Positions 1 to 7,607 are shown, counted from the stretch's first letter. The stretch is 12,674 bases of DNA from Thermoleophilia bacterium (GCA_025935275.1 JAICVP010000033.1:1-12674); one strand, 5' to 3'. Numbers and translations: made by a program. The notes: generated from the sequence alone by a model not told the origin.

Positions 1-2
1 AG

Positions 3-1259
3 TGGGGACAGACCTTCGCCACCGGGAACACCCCGGAGGAAGAGATCATGATCGGCCTCCTCCGCGGCTTCACCGCAATCGCCAGCGGGGATCGCTCAGG
101 CGCTAAAAGACCGTTGGATCAGGCGGCGCGTCTCGGAAACGACGTCTCTGACCCACGCCTCCTGGTTTGGTCGGGGACGGCTGCGATGTTCCTCGGCGAG
201 GACCGTCGAACGTTCAACCTGCTCAAGAAGGCTGTGACGGTCGCTAGGTCCGAGGGCGCGGTCGGTTCACTGCCCTTCGCCCTGCACCTTTTAGCCGGCG
301 TCGAACGCCGCCTCGGGAACCTCGAAGCGGCCGAAGCCGATGCCGACGAGAGCCTTCGGCTCGCGAACGAGACCAGCCAGCAAGTCGTCGCTGCCGGAGC
401 GCTCTCGACGTTGACGGCGCTCGCCGCCTTCAGGGGGAAGGTCGAGGAGGCGGAGGAGTACGCGCGCCAGACCATGGAGCTCGCGAGGCCACGCGGCCTC
501 GCTGTCGCACTAGCCGGTACCGCCCGGGCACTCGCTGAACTCGACCTGGCACAGGGCCGCGCAGAGGAGGCGCTTGAGCGCCTGGTGACATCTGTAGGCC
601 TGGAAGACGAGCGCCTACACCAACCGTACGCGCTCTATTCCGTACCGCTTTACGTCGAGGTTGCGGTACGCGCCAATCGGGCAGCCTCGCCGGCCAAACA
701 GCTTGCCGCGTTCGAGCAATGGGTCGAGGAGGGCGAACTGCACTGGGCGCGACCGCTAATCGCTCGCTCGCGGGCCCTGATCGCCCGTTCCGAGGCCGAG
801 ACCGACGCGCTTTACCAATCGGCGCTGAACCTTCATGAGACCTATTCAGTCCCGTTTGAGACGGCGCGCACGCAGCTTCTCTACGGCGAGCACCTCCGGC
901 GGACGCGGCGAAAGAGCGAATCCCGCGTCCTCCTCCGTGAAGCGGCTGAGACTCTCGACGCCCTCGGCGCCCGGCTCTGGGCTGCCCGTGCGAACGCTGA
1001 GCTCAGGGCGACGGGGGCGACCGCTCGCAAGCGAACCGATTCGACCCGCGACGACCTGACGCCTCAAGAACTCCAAATCGTCCGCCTGGTTTCGCAGGGG
1101 AAAACCAATCCCGAAACGGCAGCTGCCCTCTTCCTCAGTCCGAAGACCGTGCAATACCACTTGCGCAAGGTCTTCATCAAGCTCGAGATCGCCTCACGAA
1201 GCGATCTGATTCGGATGGTCGCCGAAGGAAGCATCCCCGGCGCCCGCGAAGCAGCCTAG
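3..1259 (+). CDS. LuxR-family (LAL/MalT-like) transcriptional regulator, 3' part only
   Basis: C-terminal 418 residues of a large LuxR-type regulator cut by the left window edge. The frame is open with no stop from the first complete codon at base 3. The first ATG (48) lies inside conserved helical-repeat sequence, so it is probably not the true start. The visible part has a long Ala/Leu/Glu-rich alpha-solenoid of TPR-like helices, then a LuxR DNA-binding domain encoded at about 1044-1230 (LTPQELQIVRLV, then LFLSPKTVQYHLRKVF). The last third closely matches the complete 900-residue regulator at 4071-6773, which has an N-terminal ATPase domain; I infer the missing part is the same. Such proteins are ATP-dependent, ligand-responsive activators (MalT is the archetype). 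The next gene, a hydrolase 99 bp downstream on the same strand, is a plausible target. In the HTH a Thr stands at an Ile/Val position (NPETAA). Family call is sure; ligand is unknown. Confidence 0.93.
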   Translation, partial: WGQTFATGNTPEEEIMIGLLRGFTAIASGDRSGAKRPLDQAARLGNDVSDPRLLVWSGTAAMFLGEDRRTFNLLKKAVTVARSEGAVGSLPFALHLLAGVERRLGNLEAAEADADESLRLANETSQQVVAAGALSTLTALAAFRGKVEEAEEYARQTMELARPRGLAVALAGTARALAELDLAQGRAEEALERLVTSVGLEDERLHQPYALYSVPLYVEVAVRANRAASPAKQLAAFEQWVEEGELHWARPLIARSRALIARSEAETDALYQSALNLHETYSVPFETARTQLLYGEHLRRTRRKSESRVLLREAAETLDALGARLWAARANAELRATGATARKRTDSTRDDLTPQELQIVRLVSQGKTNPETAAALFLSPKTVQYHLRKVFIKLEIASRSDLIRMVAEGSIPGAREAA

Positions 1260-1303
1260 CCGCCCAGACGAACACGCTAGCCGGTCGGCTGATTCGACGG
1301 AAT

Positions 1304-1319
1304 CTCTCGGAGCCGAGAG
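1304..1319. promoter_or_regulatory. 7-bp-arm palindrome between regulator 1 and hydrolase 1
   Basis: CTCTCGG-AG-CCGAGAG is a perfect inverted repeat with 7-bp arms and a 2-bp spacer. It lies 44 bp after the stop of the upstream regulator and 39 bp before the ATG at 1359. The very short spacer suits a dimeric protein binding site better than an RNA hairpin, although a weak terminator for the upstream gene is also possible. There is no T-run after it. Function is inferred from position only. Confidence 0.35.
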
Positions 1320-1358
1320 TGACGTGACTCGAACGTCGTCTCGTTAGGAGGTTCTTCG

Positions 1359-2696
1359 ATGACACTTTCCACCTTCAAGCCGCGGGCCTGGGCCCAGGAC
1401 CATGGAACCTCAGACGTGGCCGGCCTCCGCGCCATCACCACTAGCGAAGGCGCGGAAGCAGCCGTGTTTCGCGTCGCGACCGCGATCGCTCTTCTGCACG
1501 CTCTTGACGACGCGTTCTTCGACCGGCAGCCCGGCGTTCCATGGAACCAGCACTGGCTCGCCGGCCTTCTCAGCGTCGTGATTGCCGTGTCTGCCTTCCT
1601 TGCCTTTCCATCGCTTCGTCCCGGTCTCCGCGCAGGTGTCGCATTCGTCTTCGGTTCCCTCGCGACGGTGAATGGCACCCTTCACCTCATCCACATCTTC
1701 AAGCTCGGCCCATCCGACAGCGACGTCACTGGCGTCCTTGCGTTCGCAGCCGGGATGGTGTTGATCGCGCTTTCGTTCTGGATTCCCTGGCGACACCGTG
1801 GGGAGCGTACGAGCACGCGCAAGCGTCGTTGGGTCATCCGCGTAATCGCGCTTGGCGCTGGACTACTCGTCTTCTACGGCTTCGTTTTCCCGACGAGCAT
1901 GGCGATTATCGTCACCCATAAGTACCGCGAGCCGATCGGGTCTCCGCCGAACGCCTACTACCAAGCCGTTTCGTTCCCGTCATCCGACGGGCTCGAGCTC
2001 TCCGGCTGGTACCACCCCTCCCGGAACCGAGCGGCCGTCATCATCGTCCACGGAGCAGGAGGCGACCGGACAGGAGCGACCGCACATGCGGAACTCCTCG
2101 CCGGACACGGTTACGGCGTTCTCGTCTACGACGCACGTGGCCGGGGCGAGAGCGAAGGTAGCCCCATCGGGTTCGGGTGGGATTGGCCAAAGGACGTCGC
2201 AGGCGCACTCGCGTTTTTGCAACAGCGTCCCGATGTGGATCCCGAGCGCATCGGGGGCCTGGGTCTCTCGAGGGGCGCCGACGTCCTAATCCAAGTCGCG
2301 GCTCAAGACAAACGCCTGAAGGCCGTCGTTTCGGACGGGGCGACGGGTGGATCGTTCGCCGATTACCGAAACCAAGGCCAGGCGGCAGAAGGGCCGCCCT
2401 TCTATTTCGCGATGTACACCGCAGCCCGCGTCTTGTCTGGAGCCTCACCCGCGAAACCGCTCAAAGAGCAGGTGGCAAGGGTCTCCCCAACCCCTCTACT
2501 GCTGATCTCGACCGGAGGGAACCTCCCAGTGGAGCTCGGCTTCAATCGAATCTACGCGGGAGCCGCCCACGAGCCCTACGAGCTTTGGGAACTCCCTGAT
2601 GTCAATCACACCGCCGCGATCCGCGAGCGACCTAACGAGTACGAGCGCCGCGTCATCGACCTCTTCGATGCCGCACTCCTCGAACGGAGTCCCTGA
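1359..2696 (+). CDS. Alpha/beta hydrolase with multi-pass N-terminal membrane domain
   Basis: 445 residues. The start is set by an AGGAGG ribosome site at 1346-1351, 7 nt before the ATG. The N-terminal ~185 residues hold about four or five hydrophobic segments (roughly 36-50, 66-84, 92-114, 122-142, 158-182). The rest is an alpha/beta hydrolase: oxyanion HGAGG at 231-235, YDARGRGES at 257-265, nucleophile elbow GLSRG with Ser304, and catalytic His417 in VNHTAA. The acid is not the usual Asp; Glu392 (GGNLPVE) is the best candidate, as in some actinobacterial relatives. This predicts a serine esterase/peptidase-like enzyme tethered to the membrane; which side the active site faces is not clear. 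It follows a LuxR-type regulator and converges on a second alpha/beta hydrolase. The substrate cannot be read from the sequence. Fold and triad are fairly certain, the specific activity is not. Confidence 0.9.
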   Translation: MTLSTFKPRAWAQDHGTSDVAGLRAITTSEGAEAAVFRVATAIALLHALDDAFFDRQPGVPWNQHWLAGLLSVVIAVSAFLAFPSLRPGLRAGVAFVFGSLATVNGTLHLIHIFKLGPSDSDVTGVLAFAAGMVLIALSFWIPWRHRGERTSTRKRRWVIRVIALGAGLLVFYGFVFPTSMAIIVTHKYREPIGSPPNAYYQAVSFPSSDGLELSGWYHPSRNRAAVIIVHGAGGDRTGATAHAELLAGHGYGVLVYDARGRGESEGSPIGFGWDWPKDVAGALAFLQQRPDVDPERIGGLGLSRGADVLIQVAAQDKRLKAVVSDGATGGSFADYRNQGQAAEGPPFYFAMYTAARVLSGASPAKPLKEQVARVSPTPLLLISTGGNLPVELGFNRIYAGAAHEPYELWELPDVNHTAAIRERPNEYERRVIDLFDAALLERSP

Positions 2697-2730
2697 CACT
2701 CCCACAGCCGCATCGAAGCGGAAGTTGCGA

Positions 2731-2770
2731 CCGCCAGGAGTCCGAACGGCTACGTCTGGACTCCTGGCGG
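2731..2770. terminator. 13-bp perfect hairpin between convergent hydrolase genes
   Basis: CCGCCAGGAGTCC (2731-2743) and GGACTCCTGGCGG (2758-2770) form a perfect 13-bp stem with a 14-nt loop. It lies between the stops of the two convergent hydrolase genes (2696 plus strand, 2861 minus strand), where a bidirectional terminator is expected. Neither strand has a T-run after the stem, so it is not a classic intrinsic terminator; U-tail-less hairpins are often invoked in high-GC actinobacteria. The remaining ~90 bp of the gap shows nothing else. Confidence 0.6.
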
Positions 2771-2860
2771 AAGCCTTGGAGGTGCACGACAGGAATTGAG
2801 CCTGTTTCACGCGGTCGAGCGTGCGCGAACGCTGGCGGGACGCGTCAAAGAGTCTTGCGC

Positions 2861-3913
2861 TCAGCCCCTCCCAGCGAGGAGAAAGGTGCGTGCATCACGA
2901 GAGGTCGCCTCGGGGCTCTCGAGCATGGGCAGATGTCCAAGCCCAGGGTAGGTGATGAGCTGCGCGTTCGGGATCAACGCTTGGAAGCGGTGTCCGTATT
3001 TCGGCAGGACCCAGTCGTCATTCGCTCCCCAAAGGATGAGCGTAGGCATATTCAGACTCGGTAGCCGCGATTCCCACCCATCGCTATCACCCTGCTGTTG
3101 CAGTCGGAGCCTCGTGGCCTCTCGGTTGCCCTCGCGCCGAAGAAGGGTCCACGTCCGATCAATCTCCTCGTCGGTCACCCGGTCGGGATCACCAAACGCG
3201 TCATGCAATGCCATGGCGACGCTTTCTCGTGGCGTAAAGACGGTCAGAAGCCGGTCGACGACGGGCCACTCGTACATCCGGAACATCAACGGCCGCGGCT
3301 CTTCGCGCGGGAGCCCTACCGAATCAACCAGGATGAGCTTCTCGACTCGCGTCGGCTCCATGAGGGCGAGATGCCAGGCGACGCTTCCGCCCATCGAGTT
3401 TCCCGCCACGCTGTAGCTAGGAAGCCGGATGGAGCGGGTGAAGTCATCGACGAAGCGGGCTTGATCGATATACGTGTAACGCTTCGCGGGGCCTGGGCCC
3501 GTCAGCCCGTGCCCCGGAAGATCGAGGGCAATGACACGGAAGTCACGGCGAAGCTCGGTAGTCCATCCCTGCCAGTCGAAAAGGCTGGAATTTGAACCGT
3601 GGATCAGGACGATCGGCTTTCCGGTCCCGACGTCGATGTAATGAACACGCACCCCGTCAACCCGAACGAACCGAGAATCGACAGTCGCGTACCGCTGCTC
3701 AACTTCGCCAGCTGAGAGGTCGGGTCGGTAGGAGTAGGCCGACAGTGCGGCGATAGCACCGATTACAAGCAGCGTGAAAGCAAGGAGAGCCCGCTTCCAC
3801 GTCATTCGCAGGCGACGCCTCTCAGCCCGAATCGTCGCGCCGGCGTCCTCCAGAGGCTGTGAAGGCAACTGAGCCCTGGCTTGGCCTTGAGATGGTCGAA
3901 TCTGGAGCGTCAT
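2861..3913 (-). CDS. Membrane-anchored alpha/beta hydrolase (MhpC/dehalogenase-like fold)
   Basis: 350 residues from the ATG at 3913, chosen because AAAGGA lies 6 nt upstream; a GTG at 3961 in the same frame would add 16 residues but has a poorer ribosome site. A basic N-terminal stretch (ERRRLR, 31-36) precedes one hydrophobic segment (about 41-60), a signal anchor that would put the enzyme outside the membrane. The catalytic domain shows HGSNSS at 105-110 (oxyanion), DLPGHG at 131-136, nucleophile Ser173 in GNSMGG, acid Asp299 or Asp300 in WGANDDWVLP, and His327 in GLGHLP. The fold fits C-C meta-cleavage hydrolases, esterases and haloalkane dehalogenases alike; Asn107 after the oxyanion HG does not decide among them. 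It lies 157 bp downstream of regulator 2 on the same strand, behind a hairpin, and has its own candidate operator (4022-4040). Substrate unknown. Confidence 0.9.
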   Translation of the reverse strand: MTLQIRPSQGQARAQLPSQPLEDAGATIRAERRRLRMTWKRALLAFTLLVIGAIAALSAYSYRPDLSAGEVEQRYATVDSRFVRVDGVRVHYIDVGTGKPIVLIHGSNSSLFDWQGWTTELRRDFRVIALDLPGHGLTGPGPAKRYTYIDQARFVDDFTRSIRLPSYSVAGNSMGGSVAWHLALMEPTRVEKLILVDSVGLPREEPRPLMFRMYEWPVVDRLLTVFTPRESVAMALHDAFGDPDRVTDEEIDRTWTLLRREGNREATRLRLQQQGDSDGWESRLPSLNMPTLILWGANDDWVLPKYGHRFQALIPNAQLITYPGLGHLPMLESPEATSRDARTFLLAGRG

Positions 3914-4021
3914 CGCTGATCCTTTCGTCCTGTGGACCGAAGCGGGCAAAGGTGGAGTCACTTCGCTCGCATGCCATCGAGGACAGCCTCACGCGCAGGG
4001 GAAGCCGTCGAATCGGGAGCG

Positions 4022-4040
4022 CCCCTAAGCCAAGCCCTAG
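4022..4040 (-). promoter_or_regulatory. CTAGGG/TTAGGGG direct repeat upstream of hydrolase 2
   Basis: On the minus strand the sequence reads CTAGGG-CTTGGC-TTAGGGG, two near-identical units with a 12-bp repeat period. It lies 108 bp before the ATG of the hydrolase at 2861-3913. A pair with the same core and the same 12-bp period lies upstream of the PhlG-like gene (6821-6839), also in the sense orientation of that gene. MalT-type regulators are known to bind asymmetric sites arranged in repeats, so regulator 2 is a candidate binder. This is inferred from pattern and position. Confidence 0.4.
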
Positions 4041-4041
4041 T

Positions 4042-4068
4042 CTCGCCGGAAACTCGGTGTCCGGCGAG
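4042..4068 (-). terminator. 9-bp hairpin directly after regulator 2
   Basis: CTCGCCGGA (4042-4050) and TCCGGCGAG (4060-4068) form a perfect 9-bp stem with a 9-nt loop. It begins 2 nt after the stop codon (4071-4073, minus strand) of the large LuxR-type regulator. No T-run follows on the minus strand. It probably ends or attenuates the regulator transcript before the downstream hydrolase gene, which would then depend on its own promoter in the next ~125 bp. Confidence 0.55.
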
Positions 4069-4070
4069 CT

Positions 4071-6773
4071 CTAACCAGGCGCGGCTAGATCTTCCTCTAG
4101 CTCAATTCGACTGAGGTCAGTTCGCGCTGCGATCCCCAGCTTCTGGAACACCTTGCGCAGGTGATACTCGATCGTTTTCGGGCTCAAGAAGAGTTGGGCG
4201 GCGACATCCCGATTGGACGCTCCTCCCGCGACCAGCCGCGCGATCTGGAGTTCTTGCGGAGTCAGGTCTTCTCGCGTGCTCGGGTCGCGCCTCCGAGCCG
4301 TCTCGCCGGTCGCCCGAAGTTCTGCCGCCGCGCGATTAGCCAGAACTGGTGCACCGACCGCCTCGAACAGCTCGACGGCCATACGAAGGTGAGTGCGTGC
4401 CTCTCTTCTTCGCTTCGCACGGCGTAGGAACTCGCCATAGGAAAGCTCTGTACGCGCGAGGTCGAGCGGGATTCGACACTCGGCGTGAAGCCGCAACGCT
4501 TCTTCGAAGTCGCCTTCGGCCGACTGTGGGCGGGCGAGAAGAGCGCGACACCGGGCGACCTGCGCAACCAGCTTGGGACCCTTGGTGTGCTCCGCCCAAG
4601 CAGCCGCTGCTGCGAAAGGTTCAGTTGCTCGAGCCGGCTGACCTGCTCTCACGGCGGCCTCCACGATCGTGGGGACTACCTTGACCCGGTAAGCCGGATG
4701 ACCCGAAAGTGTTGTCAGAGGCTCTAGGCGCTCAAGGGCATCGGCCGGATTCCCGAGAGCCAGATCGAGCTCGGCCAGGCCAAGGGACGCCTCCGACGTA
4801 GCTAAGCTAAGCCCATTCGGGATCGCCTGCTCGAGAGCCTCAGCCGCTAGAACGCGAGAGGCCTCCAGCTCTCCCCGAAGTGCGGAGATCCGTGCCAGTA
4901 CCGCGGCCAGGTGAGCAGCCACTCCAGGCTCATGCATCTCCCGCCCGAGCTGAAGCCCTTCGGTGGCATCTGCCGTTGCCGCCGAAAGCCTCCCAAGTTC
5001 GAGTTCCGAGCGCGCAAGCACGTACAGCCCGTGGACAAGGTCGCCAATGGCCCGCTCCTCGCGCGCACGCGCAACAGCCTGGGCGTGAAGCTCATAGGCG
5101 CGAACAGCGTCACCGATCAAATCGGCACAGTCACCTGCCCAACTCAGCATCCGACTCTCGGAGATCGCGCTAGATGAGCCGGTCGCCTCTGAGAGCGGTC
5201 CGAACGCGTGGTGGGCCTCAGGCCGGAACAGTGCGCTGAGACCCTCGATGTAGGCGAGCTCGAATCGTGATTCCTCGGTGCCTTCCCCCTCTAGCGACAT
5301 CACCATGTCGGCGAGTCGACTGAGGTTTGTTGAGTCGCCCGCGAACCACGCCGTTTCGGCAGCGAGCGCCGCTAGTTGGAGGCTTCGCTGGGGGAAGATG
5401 GCCGCCAACTCGGAAGCAGCGTCTGTCAGCAACAAGGTCGCGTCGCCGGGCCGGCCCGCTTGCGCGCTGATGACACCCTGCAAGCGAGCTCGCTCTGCTC
5501 GTAGAAGGGGGTCATCGAGTGGATGCGCTTGACCAAGGAGCTCCTGCGACCGCCTCACGTCGCCCGCCTGCCAGGCCGCTTCGGCTGCGGCGACTAACCG
5601 CCGTGCCCTCGCGTCTTCGCGCGGAGAGAGAGACGCCGCGCGCTCGAGCGCCACAGATGCCGCGCCGAGACCAGTGCGCCGACTCGCCCGGACCGCCGCC
5701 CGCTCGAGCTCGGCGGCGAGGTTTTCGTCAGGTCCCAGTGCGGCGGCTGCGCGATGCCAAGCGCGACGATCTTCTTGTTCGTCGTCCAAGGTTGTCGCGA
5801 GGGCCTCATGAACGCGTCGCCGCTCGCTTGAGGGTGCACTCGTGTAAACCGCCGAGCGAATCAAGGGATGCCGGAAACGTAGGGTGCCTGCATCCACCGT
5901 GATGACCTCGGCTTCCTCGGCGGGGGCGACGGCGTTGATCTCCAAACCGAGCAAGGCAGCTGCCCGAGCGATCCACGCAAGCTCTCCGGTTTCTGCCCCT
6001 GCAGCGATCAGGAGCACTTTTCGCGTCTGCGGCGGTAGGTCGGACAGGCGATGGAGATACGCGCGCTCGATCGCGCTGGCAGCCGAATCTGGACTTCCGG
6101 CGAAAGTGCCAAGTCGCGCTGGAAACTCGATCAAGGCGAGGGGATTTCCGGCAGCGGTTTCAATGACACGGTCTTGGGCGGCGGAGTCGAGGCCCGGATG
6201 ACGATCGGCGAGCAGAACTCGCGCATCCGACTCGGATAGAGGCGCGATCCAGATACTCGAAAGGTCCGATCCAAAGTCTGGACTGTCCCGAGTCGCAAAA
6301 AGGATCCCTACGCCCTCGGCTACGAGCCTTCTCGCGGCGAACAAAAGCGCCCCAGCCGACTCGCGGTCGAGCCACTGCGAGTCGTCGACGAGGCAGAGCA
6401 CGGGCTTCTCGCTCGCGATCTCGGACAGCAACCCGAGAGTTCCCAGCCCAACGAGGAAGCGATCCGAGTGGCCGTCGGAAATGCCGAGCGCTGCCCGGAT
6501 CGCGCCAGCTTGCGCCGTTGGGAGTTGTTCAGTGCTTTTCAAGCATGGAAGCAGGAGCTGATGGAGGGCCGCGAACGGCAGCTCGGACTCCGATTCGATT
6601 CCTAGAACCTTCAAGACCCTCATGTCCGCTGCGTGATCACGCGCATAGCCGAGAAGGCTTGACTTGCCAACGCCGGCCTCACCACGCAGCACTAGCGCCC
6701 CGCCGTGGCCAGCACGCACGTCATCTAGAAGCCCGTCGATCGCGTCGAACTCGGCCCGTCGTCCCAAGAGCAT
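4071..6773 (-). CDS. LuxR-family ATPase transcriptional regulator (LAL/MalT-like)
   Basis: 900 residues, the usual size for large ATP-binding LuxR regulators. It opens at once with the family motif (LLGRRAEFDAID), then Walker A GEAGVGKS at 31-38 and Walker B VLCLVDD at about 125-131 followed by SQWLD, as in STAND/AAA-type ATPases. The middle (about 350-810) is an alpha-solenoid of TPR-like helices that usually senses the ligand. The C-terminal LuxR HTH is at about 835-892 (LTPQELQIARLV, LFLSPKTIEYHLRKVF). It is paralogous to the truncated regulator at 3-1259. No good ribosome site precedes the ATG, and no ATG, GTG or TTG lies in frame in the ~65 bp before it, so it may be leaderless or poorly translated. 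A perfect palindrome (6790-6808) lies 16 bp upstream and may serve autoregulation. The PhlG-like gene diverges from it, and hydrolase 2 follows. Family sure; ligand unknown. Confidence 0.95.
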   Translation of the reverse strand: MLLGRRAEFDAIDGLLDDVRAGHGGALVLRGEAGVGKSSLLGYARDHAADMRVLKVLGIESESELPFAALHQLLLPCLKSTEQLPTAQAGAIRAALGISDGHSDRFLVGLGTLGLLSEIASEKPVLCLVDDSQWLDRESAGALLFAARRLVAEGVGILFATRDSPDFGSDLSSIWIAPLSESDARVLLADRHPGLDSAAQDRVIETAAGNPLALIEFPARLGTFAGSPDSAASAIERAYLHRLSDLPPQTRKVLLIAAGAETGELAWIARAAALLGLEINAVAPAEEAEVITVDAGTLRFRHPLIRSAVYTSAPSSERRRVHEALATTLDDEQEDRRAWHRAAAALGPDENLAAELERAAVRASRRTGLGAASVALERAASLSPREDARARRLVAAAEAAWQAGDVRRSQELLGQAHPLDDPLLRAERARLQGVISAQAGRPGDATLLLTDAASELAAIFPQRSLQLAALAAETAWFAGDSTNLSRLADMVMSLEGEGTEESRFELAYIEGLSALFRPEAHHAFGPLSEATGSSSAISESRMLSWAGDCADLIGDAVRAYELHAQAVARAREERAIGDLVHGLYVLARSELELGRLSAATADATEGLQLGREMHEPGVAAHLAAVLARISALRGELEASRVLAAEALEQAIPNGLSLATSEASLGLAELDLALGNPADALERLEPLTTLSGHPAYRVKVVPTIVEAAVRAGQPARATEPFAAAAAWAEHTKGPKLVAQVARCRALLARPQSAEGDFEEALRLHAECRIPLDLARTELSYGEFLRRAKRRREARTHLRMAVELFEAVGAPVLANRAAAELRATGETARRRDPSTREDLTPQELQIARLVAGGASNRDVAAQLFLSPKTIEYHLRKVFQKLGIAARTDLSRIELEEDLAAPG

Positions 6774-6789
6774 GTGCCCGATCGTAATC

Positions 6790-6808
6790 CGAACACCAAG
6801 GGTGTTCG
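6790..6808. promoter_or_regulatory. 8-bp-arm palindromic operator candidate
   Basis: CGAACACC-AAG-GGTGTTCG is a perfect inverted repeat with 8-bp arms and a 3-bp spacer, in the divergent region between regulator 2 (ATG at 6773, 16 bp away) and the PhlG-like gene (ATG at 6909, 100 bp away). The size and symmetry suit a dimeric HTH repressor or activator. Its position against the regulator start suggests repression or autoregulation. The half-site GGTGTTCG recurs twice in tandem at 7682-7689 and 7693-7700. Binding is inferred. Confidence 0.5.
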
Positions 6809-6818
6809 TAGCGGACGA

Positions 6819-6839
6819 CCCTAGGGATCCAACTAGGGG
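6819..6839 (+). promoter_or_regulatory. CTAGGG-N6-CTAGGGG direct repeat upstream of the PhlG-like gene
   Basis: Two direct CTAGGG units (6821-6826 and 6833-6838, the second followed by G) have a 12-bp period and lie 69 bp before the ATG at 6909. The first unit is also the right half of an 8-bp palindrome CCCTAGGG (6819-6826), so an inverted CCCTAG/CTAGGG arrangement is possible too. A matching pair stands upstream of hydrolase 2 (4022-4040). This may be an activator site for the PhlG-like gene. I could not find a convincing -35/-10 pair in this region on either strand. Confidence 0.4.
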
Positions 6840-6908
6840 AGCGGTCGATTCGATGGTCTCAACACGGGCGTAGCGTGAGGTGCGTCAATCGCGAGAAAGG
6901 AGCTCGAG

Positions 6909-7583
6909 ATGAGCGCCACTCTTCCTGAACCGCTGTCGCTTCCGTGGGAGCTCAAGCCAGTCTCTTCGGCGAGCGCGGGATCCGAGGTTCTCCCTGATGG
7001 AAGACTCAAGTTCTGGATCAAGCACGACGTCATCAAGGGCGTTACGCCGGCGATGCTCGCATGGTGGTTCAGCCACCTAGAAGGTGATGTGGAAGTGGAA
7101 GGGCAGATGCTCAATCGCTACCGCGTGTGGCATCCGTTCGACCACGTGTCCGTCAGTTACGCACAGCGCCTACCCGACGGAGGGATTGGCCCAGGGGCAA
7201 AGATCCACATCATTGAATGCCTCGGCCGTAACCCTCACTACAAGATCGACGTCGTCTCAACGATTGAAAAGCTCGATGAGGAGGGGTTCGTACATAACCC
7301 CGTAAGCCACGGAGTCTCTCTCGCCCGCATGGAGTACACCTTCCGGGAGGTCGGCGGCGGCACGCTCTATGAGAACGCCCTGATCGTTCCCCGCGAGCGG
7401 GGCTCCTGGCTGTTCCGCAAGGTCGTCGTCCCCATCCTCTTCCCCGAGGCCAAGGGGCATGCGTGGATCAAGCACAACGTCGAAGAGGTCGGTTCCTTCG
7501 AGAACTTCCTGCCCAATCTCTATCGAAGACGCGACGGAGAGCATTCGGACGAGAGCCGGATCGCTATCGGCGTCGCGACTTAG
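6909..7583 (+). CDS. PhlG-like (DAPG hydrolase family) metal-dependent C-C hydrolase
   Basis: 224 residues. AAAGGAG at 6896-6902 lies 6 nt before the ATG, a strong ribosome site. The pattern WIKHDVIKGVTPAMLAWWF (36-54), YRVWHPFDH (71-79) and a late HNVEE (189-193) fits the family of 2,4-diacetylphloroglucinol hydrolase PhlG and phloretin hydrolase, which cleave a C-C bond next to an aryl ketone using Zn. Known PhlG ligands are two His and two Glu, the last two spaced as HxxxE; likely equivalents here are His75 (or His79), Glu103, His189 and Glu193. It is shorter than PhlG itself (a little under 300 residues as I recall), mainly at the N-terminus. There is no signal peptide, so it should be cytoplasmic. 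It diverges from a LuxR-type regulator and has operator-like repeats upstream. 13 of its first 38 codons end in A or T, unlike genes to the right. The true substrate is open; diacetylphloroglucinol is only the family reference. Confidence 0.75.
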   Translation: MSATLPEPLSLPWELKPVSSASAGSEVLPDGRLKFWIKHDVIKGVTPAMLAWWFSHLEGDVEVEGQMLNRYRVWHPFDHVSVSYAQRLPDGGIGPGAKIHIIECLGRNPHYKIDVVSTIEKLDEEGFVHNPVSHGVSLARMEYTFREVGGGTLYENALIVPRERGSWLFRKVVVPILFPEAKGHAWIKHNVEEVGSFENFLPNLYRRRDGEHSDESRIAIGVAT

Positions 7584-7607
7584 CAGACGTCTCACATCAA
7601 GTTCCAC

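Noticed and set aside
1328..1336. GACTCGAAC matching part of the tRNA-Thr T-arm, as a possible attachment-site copy
   Set aside because: Only 9 bases match and the flanks differ; chance similarity to a common T-arm sequence.
3098..3595. 165-codon plus-strand frame inside hydrolase 2
   Set aside because: The minus strand carries the full hydrolase motif set; this frame has no recognisable domain and no ribosome site that I see.
3914..3961. Upstream GTG start (3961) for hydrolase 2
   Set aside because: The ATG at 3913 has AAAGGA at ideal spacing; the extra 16 residues show no conserved feature.
6883..6888. TTGACG on the minus strand as a -35 box for regulator 2
   Set aside because: No -10-like hexamer lies 16-18 bp downstream; not enough for a promoter call.
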